Below, piece after piece: positions 9,994-19,988 of a DNA stretch of 64,000 nucleotides. How positions within the stretch are numbered: position 1 is the first letter of the stretch; every line of letters starts with the position of its first letter. The stretch spans positions 1,731,544-1,795,543 of the forward strand of contig NC_045151.1 of the NCBI RefSeq assembly GCF_008831285.2, read 5' to 3'. This stretch comes from Nymphaea colorata (Eukaryota; Streptophyta; Magnoliopsida; Nymphaeales; Nymphaeaceae). A model generated the notes under the pieces. The model was not told the origin of the DNA, did not search any database, and saw nothing but the letters and a program-made list of their open reading frames with translations. Position numbers and translations under genes: made by a program.

Positions 9994-12358
9994 TATGATC
10001 TCTCATGACTCATGAAGGATCACCTTCCTATGTATCATCGACTTCAGCTACATATGCAAGAATCACTGGAAAATTGTGACCCACCTCTTCTACACATGCA
10101 AGGTGGCATGAACTACTTGGTGGTGGAAATTTATGCAATTACATTGGAAAGCGAGGAACAACATTGCTAAATGGGTGATGGAGTTGCTTGCACACAACAA
10201 AAATATACACGAGAGACTGAGATGCACGAGTCAATCACTTGATTCACGCACTTCACCCCAATGAGGTGCACGCATCGGGCTGGTGTGCTTTTGGTGTCCA
10301 AAGCATGTGCTTTAGGCACCTTTTTTTTTTTTTTTTTTTGCTGGGTGTCGGACACCTCGCTGCTTAGAGTCGATCAAGCTGGTTATGTGCACCCTCTGTG
10401 TGAGAGGCTGGAGACGATCAAACTGTTTAATTGCACACCTTTGTGCATGCCTAGAAGTGTGCAATGACTAAAATGTTTATGATAAAATTAAAAAAAAAAA
10501 AAAGAAATGTTTAGAAGAACAGAAAGGTATTATAAAATTCTTAACAGTTTACATGTATAAAATAATTTCTAAAATGCCCGACCTTCTTTTTTTTTTTTTT
10601 AAGTGCATATTTATTGCATACACAAAAGCTTGATTGATGCAACCACGACAGCTTTCGTGGTTGACAGAACGAGAGGGAGAAGAGGACTTGCAGGTTTGGC
10701 TTGCCACTGGACCCTGGACCCTATTTTGATGGAATCTAATGGTAGAAAAGACTGGTGGCTTTTGTGTTTAAAGATTTCAGGGAATGCATCTTGACCAAAG
10801 AGTAGCTTGGTGGGAAGAGATAACACTGACCTTTCAGGAGACTCAATTCTTTGTCAAACGTTGATGGCTGGTGATTTGGAGATGTTTGAAAGAATACACT
10901 AATATCAAAAAACAAACCATGGCTTGGTAGGTTCTGAGCCGCTTTGGAAGGTCGTTGTCCCCTTTCGAGATGGCAAATTGATTGTAGCAACTCATTCCAT
11001 AGAGTTCAAATCCTGAGTTCAAATCCTGACAACACCTTGCTCATGATATTTTTTTTCTATTACGCAAAATCTATAAATCTGGTTCATGCATTTTTGGTTT
11101 CCTCTTGCTTACTGGTTTCCCTATTAACTCGGTTTTTAGCTCTTTATTTTAAAGTGATTACCTATTTTTGTTGTAAGTGTTTGTTGTTGGAATAAAAGGT
11201 TAAGGGCCCTCTCCCCAGCAACAACTGATGTTGCGGGCAACAACTGTTGTTGCGGAGAGGGACAAGAGGAGGTTGAGACTTGAGAGAGAAAAGAAAAAAG
11301 AAAATGGGCGCTGAGGCTTGTAAGGGGTTATATACGATTTTTTTATAAGTAATTTGAAATCTGCCCCACCATTTTCCTTCTTTGTGCAAGAACAACTTTG
11401 TAATAAAAAGATGCCAATCCCGTCTCATTTTCTTAGGAAATAATTGCAAAAAGAGGTCCATAATTACTTTGTATTGAAAATGCGAAGTTTTATTGTCTTA
11501 CCAAATTCCTGAACTTCCAGGATTTGGTTGTGAAGCTTACGACTTTGTTTCGCTTTGCTTCGCGTCGCTTCATAAGCTTAGCGCTTCTATTCACTTCATC
11601 ATATTTAACAACATTAGCAGAGAAGTTCTTCTAAGAACCTAATGCATGAACTCAACTTCTAGCTTGCGTCTAGATTCAAGAGAGAGTGGGCAATCAAATC
11701 CTTCTCCATAGATATTTGGGGAATCTGGTCTTCTAGAAACAGCAACATGCATGGGAAAAAATTGGCAAGCATTCAATATGAACCCTATCAATTATAGAGT
11801 AGATGTCTAGATTGCTTAGCAGAAGCTGTTAGAAAGTTTTAAGATGATTGGAAGGAAATGCAAGATTAACTGGCCACGAAATGTTTTCTTGGCTCTGAGT
11901 TGACCCTTCTTAAAGTGGATGTATGCTTTTAATTGATTACAGGCAGCTCAATATTGGGTAAAATGGTTGCTTAGGTCATGGGCACGCCCCCCCAGTTTAA
12001 AATCATCGGAAAAAGCATAGAGAGTACTACATTTCATGTATTATTTTTTCTCCTAAAGTTATGGACGGACTGCTAGTATGGCAATCCACTGATCTCCTCA
12101 GTAAACGAAGATCGCTTTGAACGACAATGTGAAAGCTCTACTGAGTGAAGTGATTCCTTGTCTCAGTTCTGAGTTTTCCTCCTGGAAGCTCATAAGTGAA
12201 AAGTTTGGGTTCAGAGCTTCACATGAAGGCATTAAGCATGATCTAATTTGGTGGAGGCAAAAATGGAAGGTCAAGTTGTGGCTAAATTATGGAGAATGTC
12301 ATATCACATAGTCGTTAGGTGCATTTGTCATCTGATAAATTTAGAGAAGCACAATCTA
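9994..12358. other. Intergenic DNA without a recognisable gene
   Basis: Contains homopolymer runs (T at about 10321-10339, A at 10489-10503, T at 10587-10600), a two-copy 13-bp direct repeat GTTCAAATCCTGA at about 11006-11031 and a GC-rich hairpin at 11208-11260. Open frames are all short and unlike known proteins. The last 240 bases before the gypsy element also show nothing I recognise. Confidence 0.4.
11208..11260. repeat. Strong inverted repeat (hairpin)
   Basis: The arms are CCTCTCC (11208-11214) plus GCAACAAC (11218-11225) on the left and GTTGTTGC (11246-11253) plus GGAGAGG (11254-11260) on the right. They pair perfectly apart from a 3-nt bulge. The loop itself holds GTTGC/GCAAC, which could form a second small stem. 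Confidence 0.75.
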
Positions 12359-12779
12359 TGTCACGGGCCGACAACTCCGGACCGTGCGGCGCAGCAAACT
12401 CTCGCCAGTAAGCCGCAAGCCTTCGTCTCGTTCAAGTGAGCGCAGATCACTTGAACGCTTTCTCGAAAAACAAAGGACACAAATTTGCACAAAGAGTGTG
12501 GAAAGAAAACTCGCAATATATTTCACTTCAGAGAGAAGAGTACATCACGAGGGAAAGCAAGTAAGCTATTACACTTTACTTACAAGGATGGCTGAAGCCA
12601 CTTACAGAATTCCCGATGCCGACCATCCAAAACAAGGAATCCCAATATCACACTTAGGGAGCCGTTTTGGGAGGGTACTCCGACATAGGTGAACAAACTA
12701 GCTTACACCAAGACTCAACATAAGCGAAGCAAATACAACAAAAGCAAAGGACTGTACAGACTCTAGACGCAGGGGAACA
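12359..12779 (-). repeat. 3' LTR of the Ty3/gypsy element (421 bp)
   Basis: It has TG...CA ends and aligns along its whole length with 17401-17820. By eye the two differ by eleven substitutions and one A-run indel, and all eleven substitutions are transitions. Confidence 0.95.
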
Positions 12780-12795
12780 GGCTCCCCCCTTCAAA
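12780..12795 (-). other. Polypurine tract of the Ty3/gypsy element
   Basis: Read on the - strand, GAAGGGGGGAGCC lies directly before the 3' LTR start TGTTCCCC, the position used to prime plus-strand DNA synthesis. Confidence 0.85.
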
Positions 12796-13171
12796 TCAAG
12801 CGCCGGCCTCGGCGCTAACAGCTTCATGGTAGGTTTGGACTTCTTCTGGATGGCTTCGCTTGAAGCGGAATACATACTCCCATGTTGGCTGATCATCATC
12901 TACCCACTTGACCAAGTATCGCTTCGGTTCACCAAGATAGTTCACTTTGTGTCGAAGGATTTGGTCCAACTGACGGTCACTGGCATGCCGGATAGAGGGA
13001 GCGCGCTGCAAAATCGGTTCTCTCCGGGTCTTCAGTATCGACATAGAAGGGCTTGAGGTTGCAGACATGAAACACTGAATGCACCTTGAAGTCTGGTGGC
13101 AGATCTAATTTGTATGTCAGCTTCCCAATTCTTTTGACCACAGTGAATGGCCCTTCATACTTTCTGATCAA
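12796..13171 (-). pseudogene. Integrase C-terminus (GPY/F) and chromodomain of the gypsy element, frameshifted
   Basis: On the - strand the first part (13171-12977) reads IRKYEGPFTVVKRIGKLTY, the GPY/F module of chromovirus integrases. The second part (13068-12796) is in another frame and reads YLGEPKRYLVKWVDDDQPTWEY, a chromodomain that in this group targets integration to heterochromatin through modified histones. The switch of frame occurs at about 12998-13006, so the two parts are no longer one protein. The terminal TGA (12796-12798) abuts the polypurine tract. Confidence 0.85.
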
Positions 13172-13174
13172 TGC

Positions 13175-14521
13175 TCAGTGTCGCCCACGGAAGATGCCCG
13201 AACGGTCTGGGTAAAGCTTGACAAGAACTTGGTCTCCCACTCGAAACTCGGTAGGTCTCCGATTCTTGTCAGCCCACTTCTTCATCTTCTTGGCGGCCTT
13301 GTGCAAGAACCCCTTAGCAATCTCCGTCTGTTCCTGCCAGTCTCTGACAAACTGGTAGGCGAAGCTGGGTCTTCCCTTCTCTTGGGCTGCAACTGGGTGA
13401 GGCATCAACGGCTGCTGCCCGGTGGCTACTTCGAAGGGGCTGTGACTTGAAGACTCGCTCTTCTGCAAGTTGTAACAGAATTGGGCCACATCGAGCAGCT
13501 TTACCCAGTTCTTCTGGTTGGCGCTCACAAAGTGACGTAGGTACTGTTCCAACAAAGCATTGATGCATTCGGTCTGGCCATCAGCCTGACGGTGGAAGCT
13601 TGTGGAAAACAGCAAGTCTGAGCCTAGCAACCGAAACACTTCACGCCAAAACTTGCCCGTGAAGCGAGCATCGCGATCACTCACAATACTCTTCGGCACA
13701 CCCAAATGCTTAACAATGTTCTTCACAAACATCTCCGCCGTCTTCTCCGCTGGACTCTCCTTTGTGGTTGGGATGAACGTGGCATACTTAGAAAACCTGT
13801 CCACAACAACAAAGATAGAGCTGTAGCCATCAACTCAGGGTAAACTCACAATGAAGTCCATGGAGATGCTTTCCCACGGACGTTCCGGAATAGGAAGAGG
13901 CTCGAGCAGGCCGGCAGGCTTATGATTAGTCCCTTTGTCCTGCTGGCAGATGAGGCAAGTCTTTACATATGTCTCCACATCATCACGCATCTGAGGCCAA
14001 TAGTAGCCGCGTTCAAGAAGGGCCAGAGTCCGCTCCTGGCCTGGATGGCCAACCCAAAGAGTATCATGGCACTCCTTTGTTAGCTCCCTTCGGAGATTGC
14101 CCCACTTCGGCACGAAAACTCGTCCGCCCTTGGTGAGGAGCAATCCATCTCGCAGCCAGAATCTCCGAGTGTTCCCCGCTTCAGCCAAGGCAACCAAGTG
14201 TTGGGCCGCTGAGTCTTGCCGCATCCCTTCACGAACCCGCTCGAGGAGCGCACCCTCCAACTGTGCTTCGGAGGTCCCCGCCCGAGAGGCTGCAAGTTCT
14301 GCCTTTCTACTCAACGCATCCGCTACCACGTTGGTCTTTCCAACCTTGTACTCCAGAGCGAAATCAAACTCTGCCAATAATTCCTGCCAACGAGCCTGCT
14401 TCGGAGTTAACTTCTTTTGAGTCTTGAAGTAACTCGTGGCCACATTGTCCGTCTTAACGACGAACTCTGCCCCCAGTAGGTAGTGCCTCCATATGCGCAA
14501 GCAATGCACAATGGCGGTCAT
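13175..14521 (-). pseudogene. RNase H end and integrase of the gypsy element, interrupted by stops
   Basis: The - strand reads in one frame through 14521-13835 and 13804-13175, broken by TGA at 13835-13837; a further TGA ends the block at 13175-13177. The first part ends RNase H and carries the zinc-binding H-H-C-C arm (VGHPGQERT ... CLICQQDKG). The second carries the integrase core with SDRDARFT and QADGQTE, which fit the D,D,E catalytic triad. Both stops sit at positions where the family usually has a sense codon and can each be explained by one C-to-T change in CGA. Confidence 0.9.
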
Positions 14522-14524
14522 CTC

Positions 14525-15556
14525 TCATTCATGCACCGTGTACCGCTTTTCAGGGTCCTTCAACTTCCGACTCTTATAGGCAATCGGATGACCGTCTTGC
14601 ATTAATACCCCACCAATGGCAAAGTCTGAGGCGTCTGTGTGTACTTCGAAGGGCTTGGAGTGATCTGGCAACCTGAGGACGAGCTCTTGTACAAGGGCAC
14701 GCTTCAGGCCTTCAAAGGCATCCTGGGCGGACTGAGTCCAAATCCAGAATCTATTCTTCTTAAGTAGGTCAGTGAGGGGTGCCGCTATCAATGAGTACCC
14801 CGTGATGAACCGCCGATAGTAGTTAGCTAACCCAAGAAAGGACCGCAATTCAGGCACATTTGAGGGCGGCTTCCATTCTTGAACAGCCTTCACTTTCTCC
14901 GGATCCATTCGCAGCTGGCCATTCCCTACAATGTGGCCGAGGAAACTGATCTCCCGCTGTCCAAAGAGACACTTCTCCTTCTTCACGAAGAGATCATTTT
15001 CTTTGAGTACTTGGAACACCGTCTTCAAGTGACTGACATGCTCCTCAAGGTCGCTGCTAAAGACCACAATGTCATCAAGGTAGACCACCACAAACTTGTC
15101 AAGGTAAGGGTAGAATATCTTGTTCATTAGAGTCGAGAAAGTTGCAGGGGCATTCGTCAACCCGAATGGCATGACTAGGAACTCGTATGCTCCATAGCGG
15201 GTGTCGCAAGTGGTCTTTGGTTCATCACCTTCCACAATCCTGACCTGCCAGTAGCCAGAACGAAGGTCCAACTTAGAGAAGATCATCGCCTTGCCCAACT
15301 GATCGAACAAGTCCGCAATGAGTGGCAATTGATACTTGTTCTTCACCGTCACCTTGTTCAAGGCGCGGTAATCCACACAGAGTCGCTTAGAGCCATCATA
15401 TTTTGTTTGGAACAATACAGGAGCCCCGAATGGTGCCTTAGAGGGGCGGATGATCCCTGACTCAAGCATGTCATCAAGCTGCCTTCGTAGCTCCTTCAAT
15501 TTGGCCGGTCCCATTCTGTAGGGGACCATAGCTGGTGGCTTGGCTCCGGGAACCAA
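14525..15556 (-). pseudogene. Reverse transcriptase and RNase H of the gypsy element
   Basis: An intact stretch of 343 codons begins in the linker before RT and contains [12 protein letters not shown], the catalytic YLDD box ([11 protein letters not shown]), the thumb [12 protein letters not shown] and the start of RNase H ([16 protein letters not shown]). It ends at TGA 14525-14527 within RNase H, directly before EMTAIVHCLRIW, which continues in the same frame. It joins the protease part across a frameshift at about 15608-15612, within a run of C on the - strand. Confidence 0.93.
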
Positions 15557-16212
15557 GTCAATTTCATGATCAACTTCACGCCTCGGGGGTAGGCGCTTGG
15601 ACAGCTCGGGGGCATCACTCCCTCGAACTGCTTGAGGACTGAGGCTAGTCCTGGCGGAATGACTCTCGGCTGAGGGTCATCTTCTTCTAGACGCACGGCC
15701 ACGAGGAATGTTTGTTCCCCATGACGCACGCCCTTCTTTAGCTGCATGGCCGATAACATCGGCTGAGACTTGCTCCTGATGGAGTGGCAGTGCATTGTGT
15801 GGGACTGATCCGCACCCATCAACGTCAATGTGTTGGTTTTTGGCAACATCATTGCATTCTGGCCTCGAAGGAACACCATCCCCAAAATCACCTTGAAATC
15901 ATCCAGAGGTACTACGGAGAAGTTAGTGACTCCCATCTAGCCTTGAATCTGAACCGTTACACCCTTCGCTTCTCCGAGGATGGGCCTGGCTTCAGAGTTC
16001 ACCGTTTTAAGGGTCCTCTGCTGCGGCACAGGCTTCAATCCCACTCGCTCCGCCTCCTCTTTCGAGACAAAGTTATGTATAGCCCCGGAGTCTACCATCG
16101 CAACAGTAGACGTTCCATTCAGAGTGACGTCTAGGTACATCAGCTCCTTGTTCACCAAACTGCTAGACGCTGCGCGGCTTTGTACAGCATTGATCGTCTG
16201 AGCGGCACCCAT
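15496..16212 (-). pseudogene. Aspartic protease region of the gypsy element
   Basis: The - strand frame encodes LDVTLNGTSTVAMVDSGAIHNF with the retroviral-type aspartic protease motif DSGA. A TAG at 15937-15939 interrupts the frame just before MGVTNFSVVPLDDFKVILGM, which carries on in the same frame to the frameshift near 15610. A second TAG at 16264-16266 separates this block from gag. Confidence 0.88.
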
Positions 16213-16263
16213 TCGTGTCTGCCCTTCATCGGTCTCGTCTTCAGTGGCCCTTGCGGCATTGGC

Positions 16264-17304
16264 CTACCCGGTAGGTCTCACCCTCTTCGGACAGACGAGC
16301 GCTTGGTGCTTGCCTCCGCAGACCCAGCAAGTGACTTCCCTTGGTGGCCCAGTGTAGTCCTTGCGAAAGAAGGTTTTTCTCTCGGTTGGCTTCTGGAACA
16401 CCGATTCATTTTTGTTGTGGTCTCGCCGGTCATCTCTCGTACCTCCGTGGTTGGACTTCTTCACAGCCTTGAAGGTATCAGTGTAGCTTTTGCGTTGGGT
16501 ATCTGCCAAGCGCTCGGCTGCCACATATGCTTGCTCCAAGGTCTCAGGGTTCGATCTCTCCACGTCGGTCTGGGCCCAAGATTGGAGCCCTATGATGAAC
16601 CAATGAAGTTTGTCTTTTTCTGGCATCATAGGCACATCCAACATGACCTTTTGATAAGTCCAGATGTAATCCCTCAAGGCGCCAGTTTGCTTTAGGTTTG
16701 CAACTAACCTATAAGCATGTCTTTCGGCATCGACGGGCATAAAGTACCCCTTCAATTGTTTGCGGAAGTCATCGAAGATAGTAATCGTGTAATCACCATT
16801 CTCAATGTCTAGCATTTTCCGCCTCCACTAAGCCACAGCATCCTCCTCTAACAACATTGCTGCGGCCTTGATCTTCAGATCTTCTTCTACGACGTTCTGC
16901 AGGTCTAGGTAGTAGTCCACTTGAAACAGAAAGTTGTCGATCGCCCTCGCATCCCGGCTACCACTGTACTTTGCCGGACGTTGAACGTCGACCCTACTGG
17001 TCCTCTCTTGGCTATTTGAAGCCCGAAGTCCAGCAACTTCGTCCTGTAGGATCTTCACAAAGTCGGAGAGCGATCAGTTCATGGCCACTGACTTGGCCAT
17101 TTGTTCCTGCATCAACTTCATCTCCTCCTTGAATCCCTCAAAGGTCTCGGCAGCAAAGCCGAGGGCTTCCTCATGGGTGGCCACATCTGCGACCAACCTA
17201 TTCACCGTCTCTTCCAGGTTTCCCTGGTCATGGGCCGGGCTCACCTCCTCTGGGCGGGCCGGCTCCTTGCCTTTGGCACCTCACAAATTGTATTGTGATG
17301 CCAT
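16264..17304 (-). pseudogene. gag of the gypsy element, with several premature stops
   Basis: The frame opens at the - strand ATG 17304-17302 (MASQYNL) and is closed by TGA at 17281-17283, TGA at 17074-17076, TAG at 16828-16830 and TAG at 16264-16266. All of these lie in one continuous frame, so gag decayed by nonsense changes and not by frameshift. The C-terminal part carries a zinc knuckle, CWVCGGKHQALVC (CX2CX3HX4C), typical of chromovirus nucleocapsids. The central part (KYSGSRDARAIDNFLFQVDYY, then WRRKMLDIEN) is the retrotransposon gag domain. Confidence 0.9.
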
Positions 17305-17386
17305 GGCGTTCTCCTCAACAGCAGCAAGTCGGCGCGATGCTCTACACCGACTCTCCGATCGCTTCCCCAGTTTGAACAGAGCCTAG

Positions 17387-17398
17387 GCTCTGATACCA
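17387..17398 (-). other. Primer-binding site, initiator tRNA-Met, of the gypsy element
   Basis: The - strand reads TGGTATCAGAGC two bases inside the 5' LTR, complementary to the 3' end of plant initiator tRNA-Met. Confidence 0.93.
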
Positions 17399-17400
17399 GT

Positions 17401-17820
17401 TGTCACGGGCCGACAACTCCGAACCGTGCGGCGCGGCAAACTCTCGCCAGTAAGCCGCAAGCCTTCGCCTCGTTCAAGTGGGCGCAGATCACTTGAACGC
17501 TTTCTCGAAAACAAAGGACACAAATTTGCACAAAGAGTGTGGAAAGAAAACTCGCAATATATTTCACTTCAGAGAGAAGAGTACATCACGAGGGAAAGCA
17601 AGTAAGCTATTACACTTTACTTACAAGGATGGCCGAAGCCACTTACAGAATTCCCGATGCCGACCATCCAAAACAAGGAATCCCAACATCACACTTAGGG
17701 AGCCGTTTTGGGAGGGTACTCTGACATAGGTGAACAAACTAGCTTACACCAAAACTCAACATAAGCGAAGCAAATACAGTAAAAGCAAAGGACTGTACAG
17801 ACTCTAGACGTAGGGGAACA
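17401..17820 (-). repeat. 5' LTR of the Ty3/gypsy element (420 bp)
   Basis: The partner of 12359-12779, with TG...CA ends and adjoining the primer-binding site. Confidence 0.95.
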
Positions 17821-18030
17821 ATTGAATGCTTCAATTTTAACATTCTACCCATGGGCATGGAATTGTTATAAAGAGTGGACACAGTCTCAGATACCATGCA
17901 AAGAAAACGCCAATTGAACAAGAAGCACAAGAGAGTGAATGAGAAAACAAGAGAGATTTTAACGTGGTTTAGCATTAGCTAAGCCCTCTCATTCTCATTG
18001 AGTTCCAAGAATGAGCATATCTACATTAGA
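17821..18030 (-). mobile_element. Fragment of an older Ty1/copia element (LTR end, PBS, gag start)
   Basis: Read on the - strand, a T-rich LTR-like end TTTTCTTTGCA is followed at about 17896 by TGGTATCTGAGAC, a primer-site-like sequence that also starts a gag-like frame MVSETVSTLYNNSMPMG. This is the layout of some plant copia elements. The frame runs into the gypsy 5' LTR, so the gypsy element adjoins, and may have landed in, this older insertion. The outer boundary is not defined. Confidence 0.4.
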
Positions 18031-19579
18031 CGGCAAATCAAAAACTTTTTGATTTCTATGTATCTTAGCCAACAACACGCCCGCCATTATCGATCTTCTT
18101 GCCTTCTTGCATGATCCCAATCTTTATTTTTTAGAAAGAAAGCCTTCCTTTTCCTCATACAGGAACAGTTTCATCCTTTCAAGCCCCGAACACCCACTCT
18201 TTTAGGGGGGTTCGAACCTATAACCTGCTCAGCTAATGGCTACATGATACAGAGGCATAGAGATATGTCCTAGATTTCACACAAACAAACTCATGAATGA
18301 TAAATTGGTGAAGAAATCAAGCAAACAGAGAAAAGGTAACAGCAGAGGTAAAGTGCCTTTTTCTTGGCAAAAACTTTCGGCCTGGTTTTGAGCATCCTGG
18401 CCGCCTTGCCTCAGTAAAATAGACTATTAGAAAGATGCTCGAGTACGTCATTGACTTGCGTGCATTGATGTCTGCTTCTGTACGTGTACATGGGCGGATG
18501 AATTGGTCGTGCTGGAGGCATGCAGCTATGGTTGGTCTCAAGAAGCCTGCCCACTACGTACACGCGGAGCTGATCATCAGAAGACAGAGGTGAGGGAGAT
18601 GAGCTGCATCTGCCTTTGTACCTCTTCTTCTACTAAAAAGCATGGCGCACAGACACAGTTCACGAACCTCGTCGCAGTACTGGGGAACTGCACTACGGAA
18701 GGCGTGGTGGCAGGTCATGTGGACCATCTGCAGGTGCATGCTCAATTATGTACCGCTTATTACAGATGAGATCAGGTTCATGTTCAACTATTTGGTGGCA
18801 TTCAACATTAGTCGTCCTTTCCACTGCAGAAAGCACAGAGAGCTCCGACAATGGCTGCCTGCAATCTTTCCCTGGAGGCTACGAGCGAGACTGCATGGCT
18901 TCATCACATGCATGGCCGAGCAGGTTTCAGGCGCGTTTAAATTCAAGATGACTGATGGGAGATACAGAAGGAGGTCAACGAATATTACTGTCAGGCATAT
19001 ATGCAATCGCACAATGAAGACTACGGAGTGCAGAATTGTTTCTTTGGAGGTCGAAGAAAGAGTTGAGTCGCCTGCAGGAACAGAACATAAATTAACATGG
19101 TAATTGTAACTTAGAAAGGAAAACCACTGCAGTGCTCTCATATCTCATGTATAATATGTATAATATACTGTCAATTAGGCCCAAGGGTCTTTGCCTTTTA
19201 GCTGAAATTTGAAGCTAAGTTGGAAGTAATTAAGTTTGTAGTTTACACAGTGGATCGTTTAGCCAACTCATTTCTGTTGGTGTCAAAACATGCTTTAACA
19301 CTGAAGAAGCCAAGATGTATATAATTACTATATTTCTCAAGAACCTTTAATGTTCATCACTAAAGCGGTGACAAAGATTTTCTCCTTAGTGCTTTTGTTT
19401 TGGATTTTCTTCAATGGGAGTTGATTATATGGAACTAGCAGGTGTGGAGATGTTAGGATATATGGCTAGATCAGCTGTGGGATGTTCTGGAATAATATTT
19501 TCAGGCTACAGCCCTTTTCTGCAACATGCCAAGGCCATACTCAGGCCTGCAACTTGAATTCCTGCTTGGCGTGGTATTG
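18031..19579. other. Intergenic DNA without a recognisable gene
   Basis: A 153-codon frame at 18642-19103 (+) starts with ATG but has no known motif and overlaps open frames on the other strand, so I do not call it a gene. A short sequence on the - strand around 18205-18245 mimics tRNA promoter boxes but does not fold as a tRNA. Confidence 0.4.
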
Positions 19580-19584
19580 TAGAT

Positions 19585-19976
19585 TGTTAAAAAAAAAAAA
19601 TTTCCTTATCTCATCTCCTCCTTATTTGCTGCTTATCTTAACGATAAGCATTTCATTTGAATGAACATGCCTAAAGAGAGCATTGGATGAACTCCAAAGT
19701 TGTGGGATAAGATGAGCCAAAGGTTGTTGAAATCGTGTACAAATTTTTTGTATATAAGTGTGAAAGATCAATCAACTTTGTGGGATAAGATGAGCCAAAG
19801 GTTGTTGAAATCGTGTACAAATTTTTTGTATATAAGTGTGAAAGATCAATCAAAAGAAATATACTATTCTCTTCCTCTCGTCTCTTCTCTTTCTCTCTAT
19901 TTCCCTTTTCTCTGCGCCCAACTCGTTTCTCTCTCCTTGATCATTCAGCGCTCGTCTCGTCTCTTTCTTTTTCACA
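19585..19976 (+). repeat. 5' LTR of copia element, with internal 78-bp duplication
   Basis: TG...CA ends, 392 bp. It is 69 bp longer than the 3' LTR because of a tandem duplication of a 78-bp block (19703-19780 and 19781-19858) that is single in the 3' LTR; small indels account for the remainder. Confidence 0.95.
19703..19858 (+). promoter_or_regulatory. Tandemly duplicated core promoter block in copia 5' LTR
   Basis: Two 78-bp copies, identical as far as I can see, each carry GTATATAAG, a good TATA-box candidate, in the part of the LTR where the U3/R boundary is expected. The element therefore has two potential start points. That they act as promoters is an inference. Confidence 0.7.
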
Positions 19977-19988
19977 TGGTATCAGAGT
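19977..19988 (+). other. Primer-binding site, initiator tRNA-Met, of copia element
   Basis: TGGTATCAGAGT directly follows the LTR terminal CA and matches the standard iMet primer site except for the last base. Confidence 0.93.

Larger units (their letters stand above)
12359..17820 (-). mobile_element. Ty3/gypsy chromovirus LTR retrotransposon, full-length but inactivated (5.46 kb)
   Basis: The element reads on the - strand, with the 5' LTR at 17401-17820 and the 3' LTR at 12359-12779. Next to the 5' LTR is a primer-binding site for initiator tRNA-Met and next to the 3' LTR a purine tract. The gene order is gag, protease, reverse transcriptase, RNase H, integrase, chromodomain, the order of Ty3/gypsy Metaviridae; the C-terminal chromodomain makes it a chromovirus. 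Its short LTRs and 5.5-kb size fit the Reina group, which is an inference. Eight in-frame nonsense codons and at least two frameshifts rule out activity. The flanking 5-mers ATCTA (12354-12358) and ATTGA (17821-17825) agree at only 3 of 5 positions, so no clean target duplication remains. Confidence 0.95.

Noticed and set aside
18205..18245. tRNA-like A and B boxes on the - strand (TAGCTGAGCAGG and GGTTCGAACCC)
   Set aside because: The boxes are only about five bases apart, so there is no room for an anticodon arm and no cloverleaf. At most this is a decayed SINE-like or chance match.
18642..19103. A 153-codon + strand frame starting with ATG
   Set aside because: No motif or family; overlapping open frames on the opposite strand and no splice or promoter context.
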